A DNA stretch of 64,000 bases, taken from NCBI GenBank assembly GCA_964036195.1, contig OZ038450.1, forward strand, positions 4,776,701 through 4,840,700, written 5' to 3'. Both the position numbers and the translations under genes were made by a program. Origin of the DNA: Sphaerolaimus hirsutus (lineage: Eukaryota > Nematoda > Chromadorea > Monhysterida > Sphaerolaimidae). This document shows positions 11,462 through 21,680 of this stretch, in pieces. The notes beneath the pieces are model-generated. The model was not told where the DNA came from. It did no database searches and saw only the letters and a program-made list of their open reading frames with translations. Within the stretch, counting starts at the first letter, position 1, and every line of letters starts with the position of its first letter.

Positions 11462-11880
11462 ATAAACCTGAAAATGAGTTTATGGGAGTTTCCAAATAAG
11501 GGGCTGAGTTTATGGGAGTTTCCAAATTAGGGGCTGATTTTAAGGGAGTTTCCAAATTAGGGGCTGAGTTTATGGGAGTTTCTAAATTAGGGGCTGAGTT
11601 TATTGGAGTATCCAAATTAGGGCTGAGTTTACAGCAGTTTCCAAATTATGGGTTGAGTTTACAGGAGTTTCCAAAATTGGGGGCTGAGTTTATGGGAGTT
11701 TTCAAATTAGAGGCTGAGTTTATGGGAGCTTACAAATAAGTGGCTGAGTTTATGGGAGTTTGCAAGTTAGGGGCTGAGTTTACGAGAGTTTGCAAGTTAG
11801 GGGCTGAGTTTATAGGAGTTTCCAAATTAGGGGCTGAGTTTACAGGAGTTTTCAAACTAGGGGCTGTGTTTACAGGATTT
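11462..11880. repeat. 30-bp minisatellite
   Basis: About 14 copies of a 30-bp unit with core GAGTTTATGGGAGTTTCC and AAATTAGGGGCT. Because 30 is a multiple of three, the array stays open in one frame as a 10-residue repeat (GVSKLGAEFM); this is not evidence of a protein. Diverged units also lie at 8930-9110. Confidence 0.85.
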
Positions 11881-12410
11881 AGAGGGGGTCCCCATGGGGT
11901 GCCATTTTTGGGGGGTCTCCACGGGGTGCCATTTTCTGGAGGTACATATGGGGGTGCCATTTCAAGGGGGTCCACATAGGGTGCCATTTTTTGGGTGGTC
12001 CCCAGGGGTGCCATTTTTTGGTGGTCCTCAGGGGGGTGCTATATTTTTTTTTGCAGGGGGGTCCTAAGGGGGTGCTATTTTGGGGTGGTCCCCAGGGGGT
12101 GCCATTTTTGGAGAGTCCCCAGGGGGAGCCAACTTTGGGTGGGTCCCCAGGGGGTGCCATTTTTGTGGGGGTTCCTAGGGGGTGCCATGTTTGGGGGGTC
12201 CCCAGGGGGTGCTATTTTGGGGGGTCCCAAGGGGGTGCCATTTTTGGGGGGTCCCTAAGGGGTGCCATTTTTCGGTGGTCCTCAGGGGGTGCCATATTTG
12301 TGGGGCCCTAGGGGGTCTCATTTTTGGGCGGTTCCCAGGGGGTGCCACTTTTGGGGGGTTCCCCGGGGGGTGCCATTTGGAGGGGGGCCCCCATTGGGGT
12401 GTCAGTTTTT
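11880..12410. repeat. GGTGCCATTTTTGGGGGGTCC minisatellite
   Basis: About 17 units of 28-31 bp built from GGGGTCC, CCAGGGGGTGCCA and TTTTTGG. It is extremely G-rich on the plus strand. It ends just before the inverted Helitron-like end at 12437. Confidence 0.8.
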
Positions 12411-12436
12411 GCAAGCCTCTGAGTAGTGGGTACCTA

Positions 12437-12909
12437 TAGCAGGATTCTCTCCAACCTTCAGTTGGGTTTTGTGGTTCTCTACAATTAATACCACAAGGAT
12501 TTACAAACACAAAAAGAACAGCAAAGCACAAATGTAACCAATTGAAGATTACAACAAAGTTTGACACCTTGCAAAAACCACACTATCATATCACAAAACC
12601 TATACCACACAGAATGCACACTGCACACCATCATACCAAATCGCAAACTGTCCACATTTTACTACCGAGTTTCATGCCCAACCATTTTACAGTTAACAGT
12701 TTTACATTTTACCAACCAAGTTTACAAAAATCCATTCTAAAACATTGCATCTTTGGTATTGGTCTTGTTATTGTTGCTACATTACATACTGCATTTCAAG
12801 ACACATGCCTAGCATGTGGGCAAACTTAACTAAAGTATCATATTTTCTCCAATGGTATTAATTGTAGAGAACCACAAAACCCGACCGAAGGTCGGAGAGA
12901 ATCCTGCTA
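12437..12909. repeat. Inverted pair of Helitron-like ends
   Basis: TAGCAGGATTCTCTCC at 12437 is repeated inverted as GGAGAGAATCCTGCTA, ending at 12909. The arms run about 57 bp each. The left arm has a diverged hairpin (CCAACCTTCAGTTGG), the right arm the perfect one. Confidence 0.75.
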
Positions 12910-12910
12910 G

Positions 12911-13520
12911 TAAAATATAAGTGTGATGGAAAAATGCGGGAAATTTGGCCTTCATGTGTACCAGGTTTACATGCGCACCGGCACAGCCCCCCCCCCCAAT
13001 CACCGGGTCTAGATGTGCACCGGGTTTACATGCGCACCGGGTTCTTGCGACATAGAAGTATGGTGTATATTCTGATGAAGAGCACTTTTCGATGTTTTCC
13101 ATCATTTTTTTTTGCTTTCTTATGGGGGGATTTTTGATGAAGTTTCAAATCCTTTTCGTCTTTTTCATCAGTGTAAATAGTTTTGTCAATGAAAAATGTC
13201 ATTTGAAATGGCAAGAACTCGGTGCGCATGTAAATCCGGTGCACGGTGAGCGGGGGGCTGTTTGTTTACTGAGCCCGGTTAACCGGTGGTGGCTCAGCAC
13301 CCTCCCCCGTAAAATTTTACCCATGTACATGGTGATGGAATAGCGTCATATTTAATAATAATCGCTGATATGTATGTAAATATAACGCCATTCGGAGTAT
13401 TTTATAGAGAATTGACTGTATGAGGAGGACCGATTTACTTATAAAATAAAAGTGTGATGGAAAAATGCAGGAAATAAGGCCTACATGTGCATCGGGTTTA
13501 CATGCGCACCGGCACAGACC
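12911..13520. repeat. Composite repeat with duplicated 75-bp block
   Basis: A block starting AAGTGTGATGGAAAAATGC and ending TGCGCACCGGCACAG occurs at 12918-12986 and again at 13449-13519. Between the copies are inverted GGTTTACATGCGCACCGG words and a relic of the CAGGGACG hAT family (about 13240-13400). Confidence 0.6.
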
Positions 13521-13956
13521 CCTTCTGTATCACCATTGGTGCCTGGCCGTGGGCCAAAAAAAATTTTTTTCACAAACATTAATACTTTGAGTACTATTGC
13601 AAAATGAGGTTATTCCATTGCGGTGCAGATAATGAACGCTGTAAAATTGAAGTATCCGCTGGGGCGGCCGGGGCAGGCGGAGGAGATCGCCCAGCTGATC
13701 GTGTTCATCGTGGGGGAGAAGGGCGCCACCTTCTGCACCGGGCACTCGTTCGTCGCTGACGGCGGGCTACTCTGCTCCGCCAGGTGATCTAGATCAATTT
13801 TAATAAGTATCATCATAGTGATTTATTTTCAATTGACATTGCTATTCTTATCCGATAACATTTTCATCGAAAAATTGCGTGATTTGAGTCTTATATACTG
13901 GCGAATGTATATTTTTGAAGATTGTATATTGCCGGAATATGTTAGAGAGTGTACAA

Positions 13957-13962
13957 AATAAA
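13957..13962 (+). promoter_or_regulatory. Candidate polyadenylation signal of SDR1
   Basis: AATAAA 170 nt after the SDR1 stop codon, followed by GTGCATGT-rich sequence. First such hexamer after the stop. Confidence 0.4.
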
Positions 13963-14289
13963 GTGCATGTCACAGTGACTGAGACTCTGCAAATAAACTT
14001 CAAACTACCCACTCTGCAAGTATGCACCCACCCAAGCGCTCGCTGCCTGCACATTCATGTGGGGTGAGCGAATGTCTACTTGTCAGTTGTCACAGTGAGG
14101 GTTACCCTCGCGGTGAGGGGGTAGGCATATTTATGGCAGTTTTTTCTTTGATGTTTTATCAAAAAATTGTCAAAACTCTGTCAACTAGATTTTTAAATTA
14201 TGTGCACTTGTCCCTGGGCGGAGTGCAGGCATTTGTCCTCGCGCATGCTTTTTTCTGAGCGATTTCATGGCATGGGAGTGTGTGATAAT

Positions 14290-15100
14290 GGCGCGACACG
14301 CTGGATGTCAACTGATTTCGTGTCAACTAAAATTTTGTGAATTATGTAATTTCAATATTCCTATCTGATAGAGCATTGTTAATTTTACATCATGACATTT
14401 AACTTCCATTGTTTCTGTTTAAGTGTGATGTTTTTGAATTTTTTGCGTTTTTTAGTTGACATTGAGTTGGCACGAATTTACGATGTCAACTAGCGTGTGC
14501 GGGCAGAATCCTGTGGTGCCTTCGAGGTTCAGCGCGCACTGGGCATCGTGGCTTTTTCGTGAAACCACCGCAAAAATGCAATTTGCATTCGTCAATAGGT
14601 ACATATTTTCGTGCAAATCGAAGTTTTGATTTCCAAAGCCATAGCAAATCGAAATTTCGCTCTGCAAGAAGAGCAAGTGCAAATGCACCCCCCCATGCCC
14701 GCGCATGTAGCACTAGACTTGGATGCATACCTATTTGTGCAGAGGGAGCGTACATACTTGCAAAGTGGTCATAAGACTACTTTCAGAGCGAGTTCATCTG
14801 CTGCACAGGGTTCGTAATTCACGTTCATAATCTGTCTTTTTTGTTCCTTTTTTGCGTGGGTGCTAAATGGGCCCACACACACTAGTTGACATCGCAAATT
14901 CGCGTCAACTCAGTGTCAATTGACTAAAACAAGAAGTTTGTAAAAAGCATCACACTTAACAGGGACAATGAAAATGAAGTGTCATGATGTAAAATTAACT
15001 ATGCTCTATCAGATAGATAAGTTGAAATCGCAGTATCACTTAAATTCAGTTGACATTTAGTTGACACGAAGACAGTTGACATCCAGTGTGTGGGGGCCCA
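14290..15100. mobile_element. Nested long inverted repeats upstream of SDR2
   Basis: Outer arms at about 14290-14440 and 14945-15100 share CTGGATGTCAACTG, AACTAAA and TCTGATAGAGCAT. Inner arms at about 14454-14505 and 14864-14937 carry GATGTCAACTAGCGTGTG. The right end lies about 190 bp before the SDR2 start codon, so it may supply or disturb the promoter. Related elements: 15350-15695, 21130-21350, 27888-28105. Confidence 0.65.
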
Positions 15101-15291
15101 ATTTCGCAACGTGCATGATTTACGTGCCGTATTTCTCACTTTCTGTGTGCTCAATTTGTATTTTTATTTTGCCAAAATTTTTATCAGTAGCTGGTTATTT
15201 ACTCGCATTCAGGCTGTATTTACAATTGGTTTGTATTTTCGTCTGCACTTTGACAAATCAAGACAAAATACGTTGAGCGGTATTCAACAAG

Positions 15292-18200
15292 ATGTCGTCT
15301 TCCGCTGCCGCCCGTGTGGCCATCATCACAGGTTGTGTTACGAAATTTTACCCCTACACACTAGTTTATGGCTGAAATTTCGAAAACTTCTAAACAATTT
15401 ATTTGGACTCCATCACATGGAAGCATCACAAACTCGTAACTCGGCTTTGAACGCATTTGAGTTTACTGGAATGAAATGCACGTTAACTGCTGTTGACGCA
15501 GATTGAAAATGATTCATTACGGTAAACTCAAATGGGTTCAAATTTGATTTTGAAGTACGAGTTTTAAATTTTTTTTAAAAATTTCGGTTGCGAAGTAGGG
15601 TTTGTGGGAATTTCGAAATGAATAAACCACCTTGATACGAAATTTTTCGTTGAAAACTTCACTTGAGCATATTGTGCCCCCACACGCTAGTTCTTCAAAG
15701 CTTGTTGGCGACTGGACAAACAGTCAACTGGAGTGTCAAAATTTCAGTAATAAAACGTTTTCACTTTGAAAAAGTCAACTAATCGCAGGTTCCAGCAGCG
15801 GGATCGGGGCGGCGACGGCGTTGGCGTTCAGCTCGGGCGGCTGCGCGGCGGGGGGGCTGGTGCTCACGGGCAGAGACAGCGACAAACTCGCCGCGGTGCA
15901 GCAGCGATGCACTGAGAAAGGGCAGGGCAAGGACAAGGTACCGTATTTCTCCGAGTATAAGGCCCCCCGATCGTAGTGCCCAGGCATTGTACACTGCTGA
16001 AAGTTCCATGCGTAGTGCCCGGGCACTACGCAATGCCGGAAGAAATTTGGCACTCAAATCGGATTACCGTATTACCTCGAATTATCCCCCCTTGCATTAA
16101 CCCCCCCTCGAATTAACCCCCCCTCAAATGGGCTGGGGAAATAACCCCCCCCCCCTCGAAATACCCCCCCCCTTCGGAATGATGTACGTCATGTACATAA
16201 TAAATATGTCATGTATGCAATGTACATGATGTATATTACTGTTAATTTGCATTGCAGCTACACATAGACTAGTTTGTGTAGCTATCTACGTTTTTATGTC
16301 CAAATATACCTATCCTGTTTGGACACATTTATTACCTGTTTTGGGTAAGCAAATGCCTACTATATACTACGATACTTATGAAAATTTCTGACGAAATAAT
16401 AAAAAACCCTCGAATAACCCCCACCCCCCTCGAATTAACCCCCCTCAAATTTTGCTGGCGAAATAATAAACCCCCATTGGGGTATTTCGAGGTAATACGG
16501 TAAGTCCCTCACACAAAAAAACTGAATTTTTACTTGTTGGCGCCTGTTACTGAAGGATGTAAAAATTCTCTGTTGCGGTGCGCATCTTGTGAACGCGTCT
16601 GGTCGAGTATTTTTGTTTTATGATATTTGATACGTAAGTATCAATAAATGCACACTGCTAAGTGAATTGCATAGTGCCTGGGCAAAAAAGTCTGGATAGT
16701 GTTTGAAAAAGCCCTCAAATTTGTATAGTGCCCGGGGCCTTATACTTGGAAAAATACGTTACGTCGTGCACTGGGTTTGCGTGGGTACAGTTGGCAAAAA
16801 AATAGCATTTTTGCAGCAGCGCCGTGAATTTGTCATGTCGTTTAATAAATATACCGTGTGTCCTCGAAATACGCCCCCCTCGAAATACCCGCCCCCCAAA
16901 TTGAGTGTAAAAAGAGCATAAATGACAAAAGCTTCGGTTTGTTATCCAGGCAATGCAGAACACAAGTTAAAACAATGACTGCGTTACATACGTGAGAACA
17001 GGGTTTATTTACATACCCACAAAAGTCTATAGACGCTTACATGGGGGCAGTTATTGTTGCCTTTTTCTACCTCTGCACACGTTACACCTAACAAATTAGT
17101 ACTGCGAGTTCATAAAATTTCTGGCAAAATAATAAACCCCCCTCAAAATACCCCCCGTCGTGCAACCCCCCCTCAAAATTTTCACTCTGAAAAAATTACC
17201 CCCGGGGGTAATTTGAGGAAATACGGTGGTAATATTCATTAGACAACTGATTATACCGATCCATAATCATTTACGAAAAGTTTTCACGCTGTCTTGATTC
17301 AAAATATAGCGCGTTTCTGTCAGATTTTGTCCGTGGTCGCCGACATCACAGTTGAGGACGATCGCAGGCGGCTCGTCGACGAAACGCTCAAAAAGTTCGG
17401 CCGCATCGATATTTTGGTGAATTGGTGGTTTCACTTTTCACAATCCTCTGATGACCTAAAAATATTGAAACTTATTTTATCAGGTGAACAATGCTGGCAT
17501 GGTCGTGAGAAACACGTTGGCTTCATGTGCGGATTTGAAGGACTATGATCGTACTATGGATGTAAATGTGCGCTCGTGAGTTTGTCCAGGGATAAATGTT
17601 GCGCCGCGGTCACCCTGTTCATATGCGATACCAGTTACCTGCGCAATTTTAATTGGGACAAAACGAACATATTCGCCAATAAAAATTACAAATGGATACC
17701 TATCTATAAACAACTCCTGTATACTTGTTTATAGTTGTAGTTTGTTTTTGGCACTTAAAGTTGGGATACATTTTGTGTTTGTGACAAGCTGGTAGCTGGC
17801 TCGGGTGTAAAGCCAAGGCTATCAGATTAGGGTTCAAACGGGACCAGTTTTTCGGACCGGGACCGGGACCAGAAATTTTCCAATGTCGGGACCGGGACCG
17901 GCGGACCCGGCTTTTTGCCGAACTATGCACCGGAACCGCGGTCCCGTTTGAACCCTATATCAGATATATTTGTATTGGCGGCTGGCAATTTTTGTATCAT
18001 ATTATGGAGTAGTACCTTTGACATAGATGTCAAAAAGCGACACGGCAGAAACAGTGCGCCAAAAGAATTTACCTAATGGAATGTGTCGATGAATTGCTGT
18101 GCTAGATTGAGTTCGAAAAACACCTAAAAACAAAACTGTTGTGAAATTAATGTAAATATGTTAATCTTTCTGAAAAATTTTCGCAGGGTCATGGCTCTGA

Positions 18201-19769
18201 CGCAGCTGTGCGTGCCGCACCTAAAAAAATCGGCACCCTCGAACATTGTGAATGTGAGTAGCGTCGCTGGCTTGTTGCCAAGACCTACACTTGCATACTA
18301 CTGCATGTCAAAGGCAACTCTGGAAATGTATGCGAAGTGCCTCGCAGCCGAGCTGGGCCCTAGTGGAGTCAGGGTGAACAATGTCAAGTGAGTAGCACTA
18401 AAAATGGATTTGGATTAGATAAATTCAAAGATAAATCATATGTACATATGTAATTTATTTGCATGTCAACAAAGTTGTCTGTTCCAAAAGTAAAATTCGC
18501 TGCACTCGAGCGCAGAGCTACATATTTACATTTATTTGAATTTTAAGTTTTATTAGAAATTTTGAAAAATCTGCTGTACTCATCAATCAGCTTTGAATGC
18601 ATTTGAGTTTAATAGAATGATCTGCCTTAGTTTCCATGGCCACAGGCACATGGTCCTGCACTGTGAACTGGTATATTTTTACCACATAATATACTATATT
18701 TCAAAAGTTACATACATATTTACACGTACTGTTCGCATTTCAGCCCGGCCGTAATCGAAACACCATTCTTTGAGCGCTCCGGTGTGGACGCCGAAGGATA
18801 CAACAAGGTATGTGCATACCAGGGTCTAGTACGGGGCTACACCCCGTCCCCAGATGCTCCAGGTATCTATTCATCCCGAAGCAAGTTTTTGCTACCTACC
18901 CTTGAACCCACCCACCCCCATATCGGCCAGCTATCTAGCTATCTTGGGTGATTTTCAAGAAATTTTACCCCAATTGTTGCTCAAAGCAAAGTTTGCATAT
19001 TAAATAAGGTAGAATCTGACAAATGCATGTAATGAGTGACATAGGCCTCCTATCTAATAGTCATGTAGACCTGCCAGTCATGTATTTCTACCCGCTAGTC
19101 ATGTAGACCCACTAGTCATGTATAGCGGGTGTACATGACTACCGGACAGGGTATCAGCGGCAGGCGTAAATGACTATACCCCCCACAGCCAGCAGCCACA
19201 TATTGTGCAATGTACACTTCGCAATGAGGGTCCGCCAAGCGGCACACATCAAGGACACTTGTGCCAATGGCAGCGCCATCAATGCCACTGCAGCCAGCAG
19301 CTGCTGCCATTGCCATATGTGCACTAGATGTGTGCCGTTTGGCGATGCAGCATCGTGAAGTGCACATCGCGCAACATGGCTATCGACTGTGGAGGGCAGG
19401 TGTAGTCATATTCGTATGCTGCTTATACCCTGCCCACTAGTCATGTACACCATCACGACTAGTGGTTCTACATGACTAGCGGGCAGAAATACTTGTCTGG
19501 CAGGTTCACATGACTACAAGCACAGGGTTGACCTACTAGTGTCGAGTATGAGCAAGATTGGTGAATGTGACACTTTTCGCGTGAATGTGACCTACTCCAT
19601 CGCGGCGCAGATAATGGATGACGTGAAATCAAACTATCCATTGGGGCGGGCGGGGAAGCCGGAGGAGATAGCCAACCTGATAATGTTCATTGTGGGGGCG
19701 AAGGGAGCCACTTTCTGCACTGGGCACTCGTTCGTCGCTGACGGTGGTGTCATGTGCTCGGCCAGGTGA
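15292..19769 (+). CDS. SDR2: intact classical short-chain dehydrogenase/reductase
   Basis: Exons 15292-15331, 15789-15937, 17324-17416, 17484-17575, 18187-18387, 18744-18807 and 19611-19769 total 798 nt (265 aa plus stop), all with GT-AG introns. Cofactor motif TGSSSGIG at residues 13-20, NNAG at 96-99, Asn122, catalytic Ser150 (NVSS), Tyr163 and Lys167 (YCMSK), and GHSFVADGG near the C-terminus. This is a complete classical SDR active-site set (N-S-Y-K), of the FabG/3-oxoacyl-ACP-reductase-like type common as tandem copies in invertebrates. It is an NAD(P)(H)-dependent oxidoreductase; the substrate cannot be told. There is no signal peptide or membrane segment, so it is probably cytosolic. 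It is the only copy here without an obvious lesion. The donor of exon 2 (GTACCG) runs straight into a transposon end. Confidence 0.93.
15350..15695. mobile_element. CACACTAGTT-ended inverted repeat in SDR2 intron 1
   Basis: Left end near CCCCTACACACTAGTTTATG, right end near GTGCCCCCACACGCTAGTTC. Inner words GAAATTTCG and GAACGCATTTGAGTTTAC occur in both orientations. It resembles the elements at 14290-15100 and 21130-21350. Confidence 0.5.
15940..16760. mobile_element. CCGTATTT-type element abutting the SDR2 exon 2 donor, with nested copy
   Basis: The outer element runs from ACCGTATTTCTCCGAGTATA to TATACTTGGAAAAATACGT and contains GTAGTGCCC words in both orientations. Inside, 16066-16501 is a second complete element (ACCGTATTACCTCGAA to TTCGAGGTAATACGGT). 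Both have TA at their edges. The outer left end begins two bases after the exon 2/intron border. Confidence 0.8.
16853..17227. mobile_element. CCGTATTT-type element in SDR2 intron 2
   Basis: Left end ACCGTGTGTCCTCGAAATAC, right end AATTTGAGGAAATACGGT, with C-rich blocks (CCCCCCTCGAAATACC) near the ends. No coding potential. Confidence 0.75.
17828..17957. mobile_element. 130-bp hAT-type MITE, TSD TATCAGAT
   Basis: TAGGGTTCAAACGGGACC at the left and GGTCCCGTTTGAACCCTA at the right are exact inverted repeats. They are flanked by identical TATCAGAT (17820-17827, 17958-17965). The interior is made of GGGACC words. An inverted copy is at 38373-38498. SDR2 intron 4. Confidence 0.92.
18829..19000. 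mobile_element. Fragment of the CAGGGGTC hAT-type family
   Basis: Contains CAGGGTCTAGTACGGGG, GGTATCTATTCATCCCGAAG, GCCAGCTATCTAGC and TTTTCAAGAAATTTTACCCC, matching the interior of 3307-3794. The right part is missing. SDR2 intron 6. Confidence 0.55.
19062..19520. repeat. Nested palindrome with TAGTCATGTA minisatellite arms
   Basis: Arms at 19062-19150 and 19430-19520 consist of ACTAGTCATGTA-type repeats in opposite orientation. An inner inverted pair (about 19195-19260 against 19315-19380) carries GGTCCGCCAAGCGGCACAC and its complement. SDR2 intron 6, ending about 90 bp before exon 7. Confidence 0.7.
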
Positions 19770-19893
19770 TAAACTTGAGGTACATTTACACGGTTCTGTT
19801 GCACCAGGGGCCAAATTCAAGTGACCTGACACCGCGCTACACCCAACAAATCTTGATTGTAGCATTCGATTACTTGAAAACTTTATGAGAAAA

Positions 19894-19899
19894 AATAAA
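19894..19899 (+). promoter_or_regulatory. Candidate polyadenylation signal of SDR2
   Basis: AATAAA in an A-rich run 125 nt after the SDR2 stop codon. Confidence 0.4.
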
Positions 19900-20328
19900 A
19901 AATTTAAATTTATTAATTTAAAATAAAAACTTAGGACGTTGACAATAAATAATGAAATCATTATTACCGCCTAAAATTTTTTGGAAAGCTTTCACAACAG
20001 AATGGGTAATGTTTAAAATTTTAAGTGCACATTTTATTTAAATATTTTATGAATTGGTGGTGGTCACGATGCAGGACTTCTTATGTATATGACTTATTAA
20101 CAGTTATTTTTATGTCATTGACGTTTTATCAATTCCGTTTATTCAAAGTTTTGTTAGTTTATTCAATTCCATTAAGTATGAAATATTACAATCAAACAAC
20201 AAACTGATCCACTTGAATATTTGATTTAACATCACATAAAAACGACCGAGCTAAAAAAAATGCAAAAAACGTCTCCGGTTTTTGTAACTGCGGAATTGAA
20301 TGCACTAGAATGGCGGGCTGAAACGCTC

Positions 20329-20435
20329 AGTGCACGTAAACTCCCAGTGCACGTTGACTCCCAGTGCACGTAAACTCTCAGTGCACGTAAACTCCCAGTG
20401 CACGTAAACTCTCCGTGCATGTAAACTCCCAGTGC
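20329..20435. repeat. 17-bp minisatellite AGTGCACGTAAACTCCC
   Basis: Six near-identical 17-bp units in a row in the gene-free spacer between SDR2 and the minus-strand gene. The rest of 20450-21120 is AT-rich with nothing recognisable. Confidence 0.85.
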
Positions 20436-21129
20436 GGGCTATAATCGTGAAGTAATGAATCCATTGTTTCCGGCCTCAATTTTAGGTAAAAGCTTTGACA
20501 ATTCAATATTGAAAATGTTTAAAAGCAGTTTGTTATCTTTTATGGCTTGGCCCCCTGTGCATGATTTTCTAGAAAGAAGTATTCTTAAAATTGTCATCGT
20601 TTTATTTTGTTTAGGACATTTCTCCTGATGATATAAATAGTTCTCTTTCACAATTTATTTTAGTCAGTAATATTATGAGTACCCAGTAACTATTTACATA
20701 ATTCACTTGCATATTTTTGTATAGCATTGAATAAAGCGATCGAAATGTCTAAAGACATGCTAAAAAAAGTGACCCGTGTTTGTAACCGCGGAAGTGAACA
20801 TACAAAAATGTGTACTAGAATGGCGCACGAATTGACTAAAAAAACTAGCAGAGACATACCATTAACGTCTAATTACAATTTGTTCAATGCACAATGCAAT
20901 GCAAATTATTTCAGTTGACGGTAATAATTTGGCGCGGAAATCAACTGTGAACTTGTCAATAATTATTTACATTTCAATAAAGTAAATATTTACATACGGC
21001 TTATCTTTTGGACTGTGTTGATAGCTTAAAAAGCCATAAATGCAATGGGGGTGAATAAATAGATATGAACGAATTCAATACCTTAATGTTCAATGAGTTT
21101 AAAAAATATTGATCGTCACCCTATGGCGC

Positions 21130-21350
21130 AATGGTGGCCGGCACACTAGTCGTCATTTGTGTGTCAACTGGTCTATCTGTGTCAACTCAGATTTCAGCTC
21201 TTCCAATGCTCTTTGCGTAATACCATTGTATTTATTTTTCAACAATGGCATGCGCATTTGGAGATCGCTCTGCGACGCGTGAGCTGAAATCTGAGTTGAC
21301 ATAAACCATTTGACACACAAATGTCAACTAGTGTGCGGGCCGCCAATGAA
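21130..21350. mobile_element. CACACTAGTTGACA-ended inverted repeat
   Basis: GGCCGGCACACTAGTCG at the left and CAACTAGTGTGCGGGCCGCC at the right. Inside, TGTCAACTCAGATTTCAGCT is repeated inverted. Same family as 14290-15100 and 27888-28105. Confidence 0.75.
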
Positions 21351-21680
21351 TCTACGTAACCTGTTCAAATATTCAGGTAGGAAGTGGGAGGTGATAGATT
21401 TATCATGGTGCGTCGGTTGATGTGAGTATTTAAATACTTAAATAACGCTGTATTAAACAGTGCTATTGACATGGGTTGGTATATTCGAAGTCTGGAAATC
21501 GAAAAATAAATGAAAATGCAATTCACACTGACAAATTCAGTAACTGAGCGACTGAAATTCAGTCCAATTTGTACTTGAAAGCTTCCATGCCGTGGCGCCA
21601 TTCCAGCACAGTTCAAAATCTGTCCGAACGAGCTTAAGCGCCCACGAAATGTGGTAGCCACCGTTCATGTATTTACGCAA

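Larger units (their letters stand above)
8900..12910 (+). mobile_element. Candidate Helitron-like element with internal minisatellites
   Basis: The right end has a perfect hairpin, CCGACC-GAA-GGTCGG (12881-12895), then 11 nt, then CTAG (12907-12910), followed by T. This is the layout of a Helitron 3' end. Inside are three tandem arrays (about 118-140 bp units at 9117-11460, 30-bp units at 8930-9110 and 11470-11880, about 30-bp units at 11880-12410) and an inverted pair of end sequences (12437-12493 against 12853-12909). A second locus with the same end and the same 118-bp unit lies at 47353. No Rep/helicase gene is seen, so it is non-autonomous; the left boundary is uncertain. Confidence 0.55.
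2861..13787 (+). pseudogene. SDR1: short-chain dehydrogenase/reductase, exon 2 split by a transposon
   Basis: Seven exons: 2861-2897 (MSSTVARVAIVTG), 4357-4707, 5089-5181, 5248-5339, 5632-5832, 7873-7936 and 13629-13787 (stop TGA). They give a classical FabG-like SDR: glycine motif TGSSSGIG, VNNAG, NVSS, catalytic YSMSK and C-terminal ADGG. All splice sites are canonical. Exon 2 carries a 194-bp element plus 8-bp duplication (202 nt). Without it the exon is 149 nt, as in the other copies, and the protein would be 264 aa. With it, TAG follows the GGLVP codons at once, and no splice that I can see restores frame. Substrate unknown; an NAD(P)-dependent oxidoreductase is inferred. The remaining exons show no decay, so disruption may be recent, or the element may be spliced in a way I cannot see. 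Confidence 0.85.

Noticed and set aside
11512-11979. Open frames with GVSKLGAEF repeats
   Set aside because: They are translations of a 30-bp minisatellite; a repeat length divisible by three keeps a frame open without selection. No splice sites or other protein evidence.
11991-12567. Gly/Pro-rich frames on both strands
   Set aside because: Translations of the G-rich GGTGCCATTTTTGG minisatellite.
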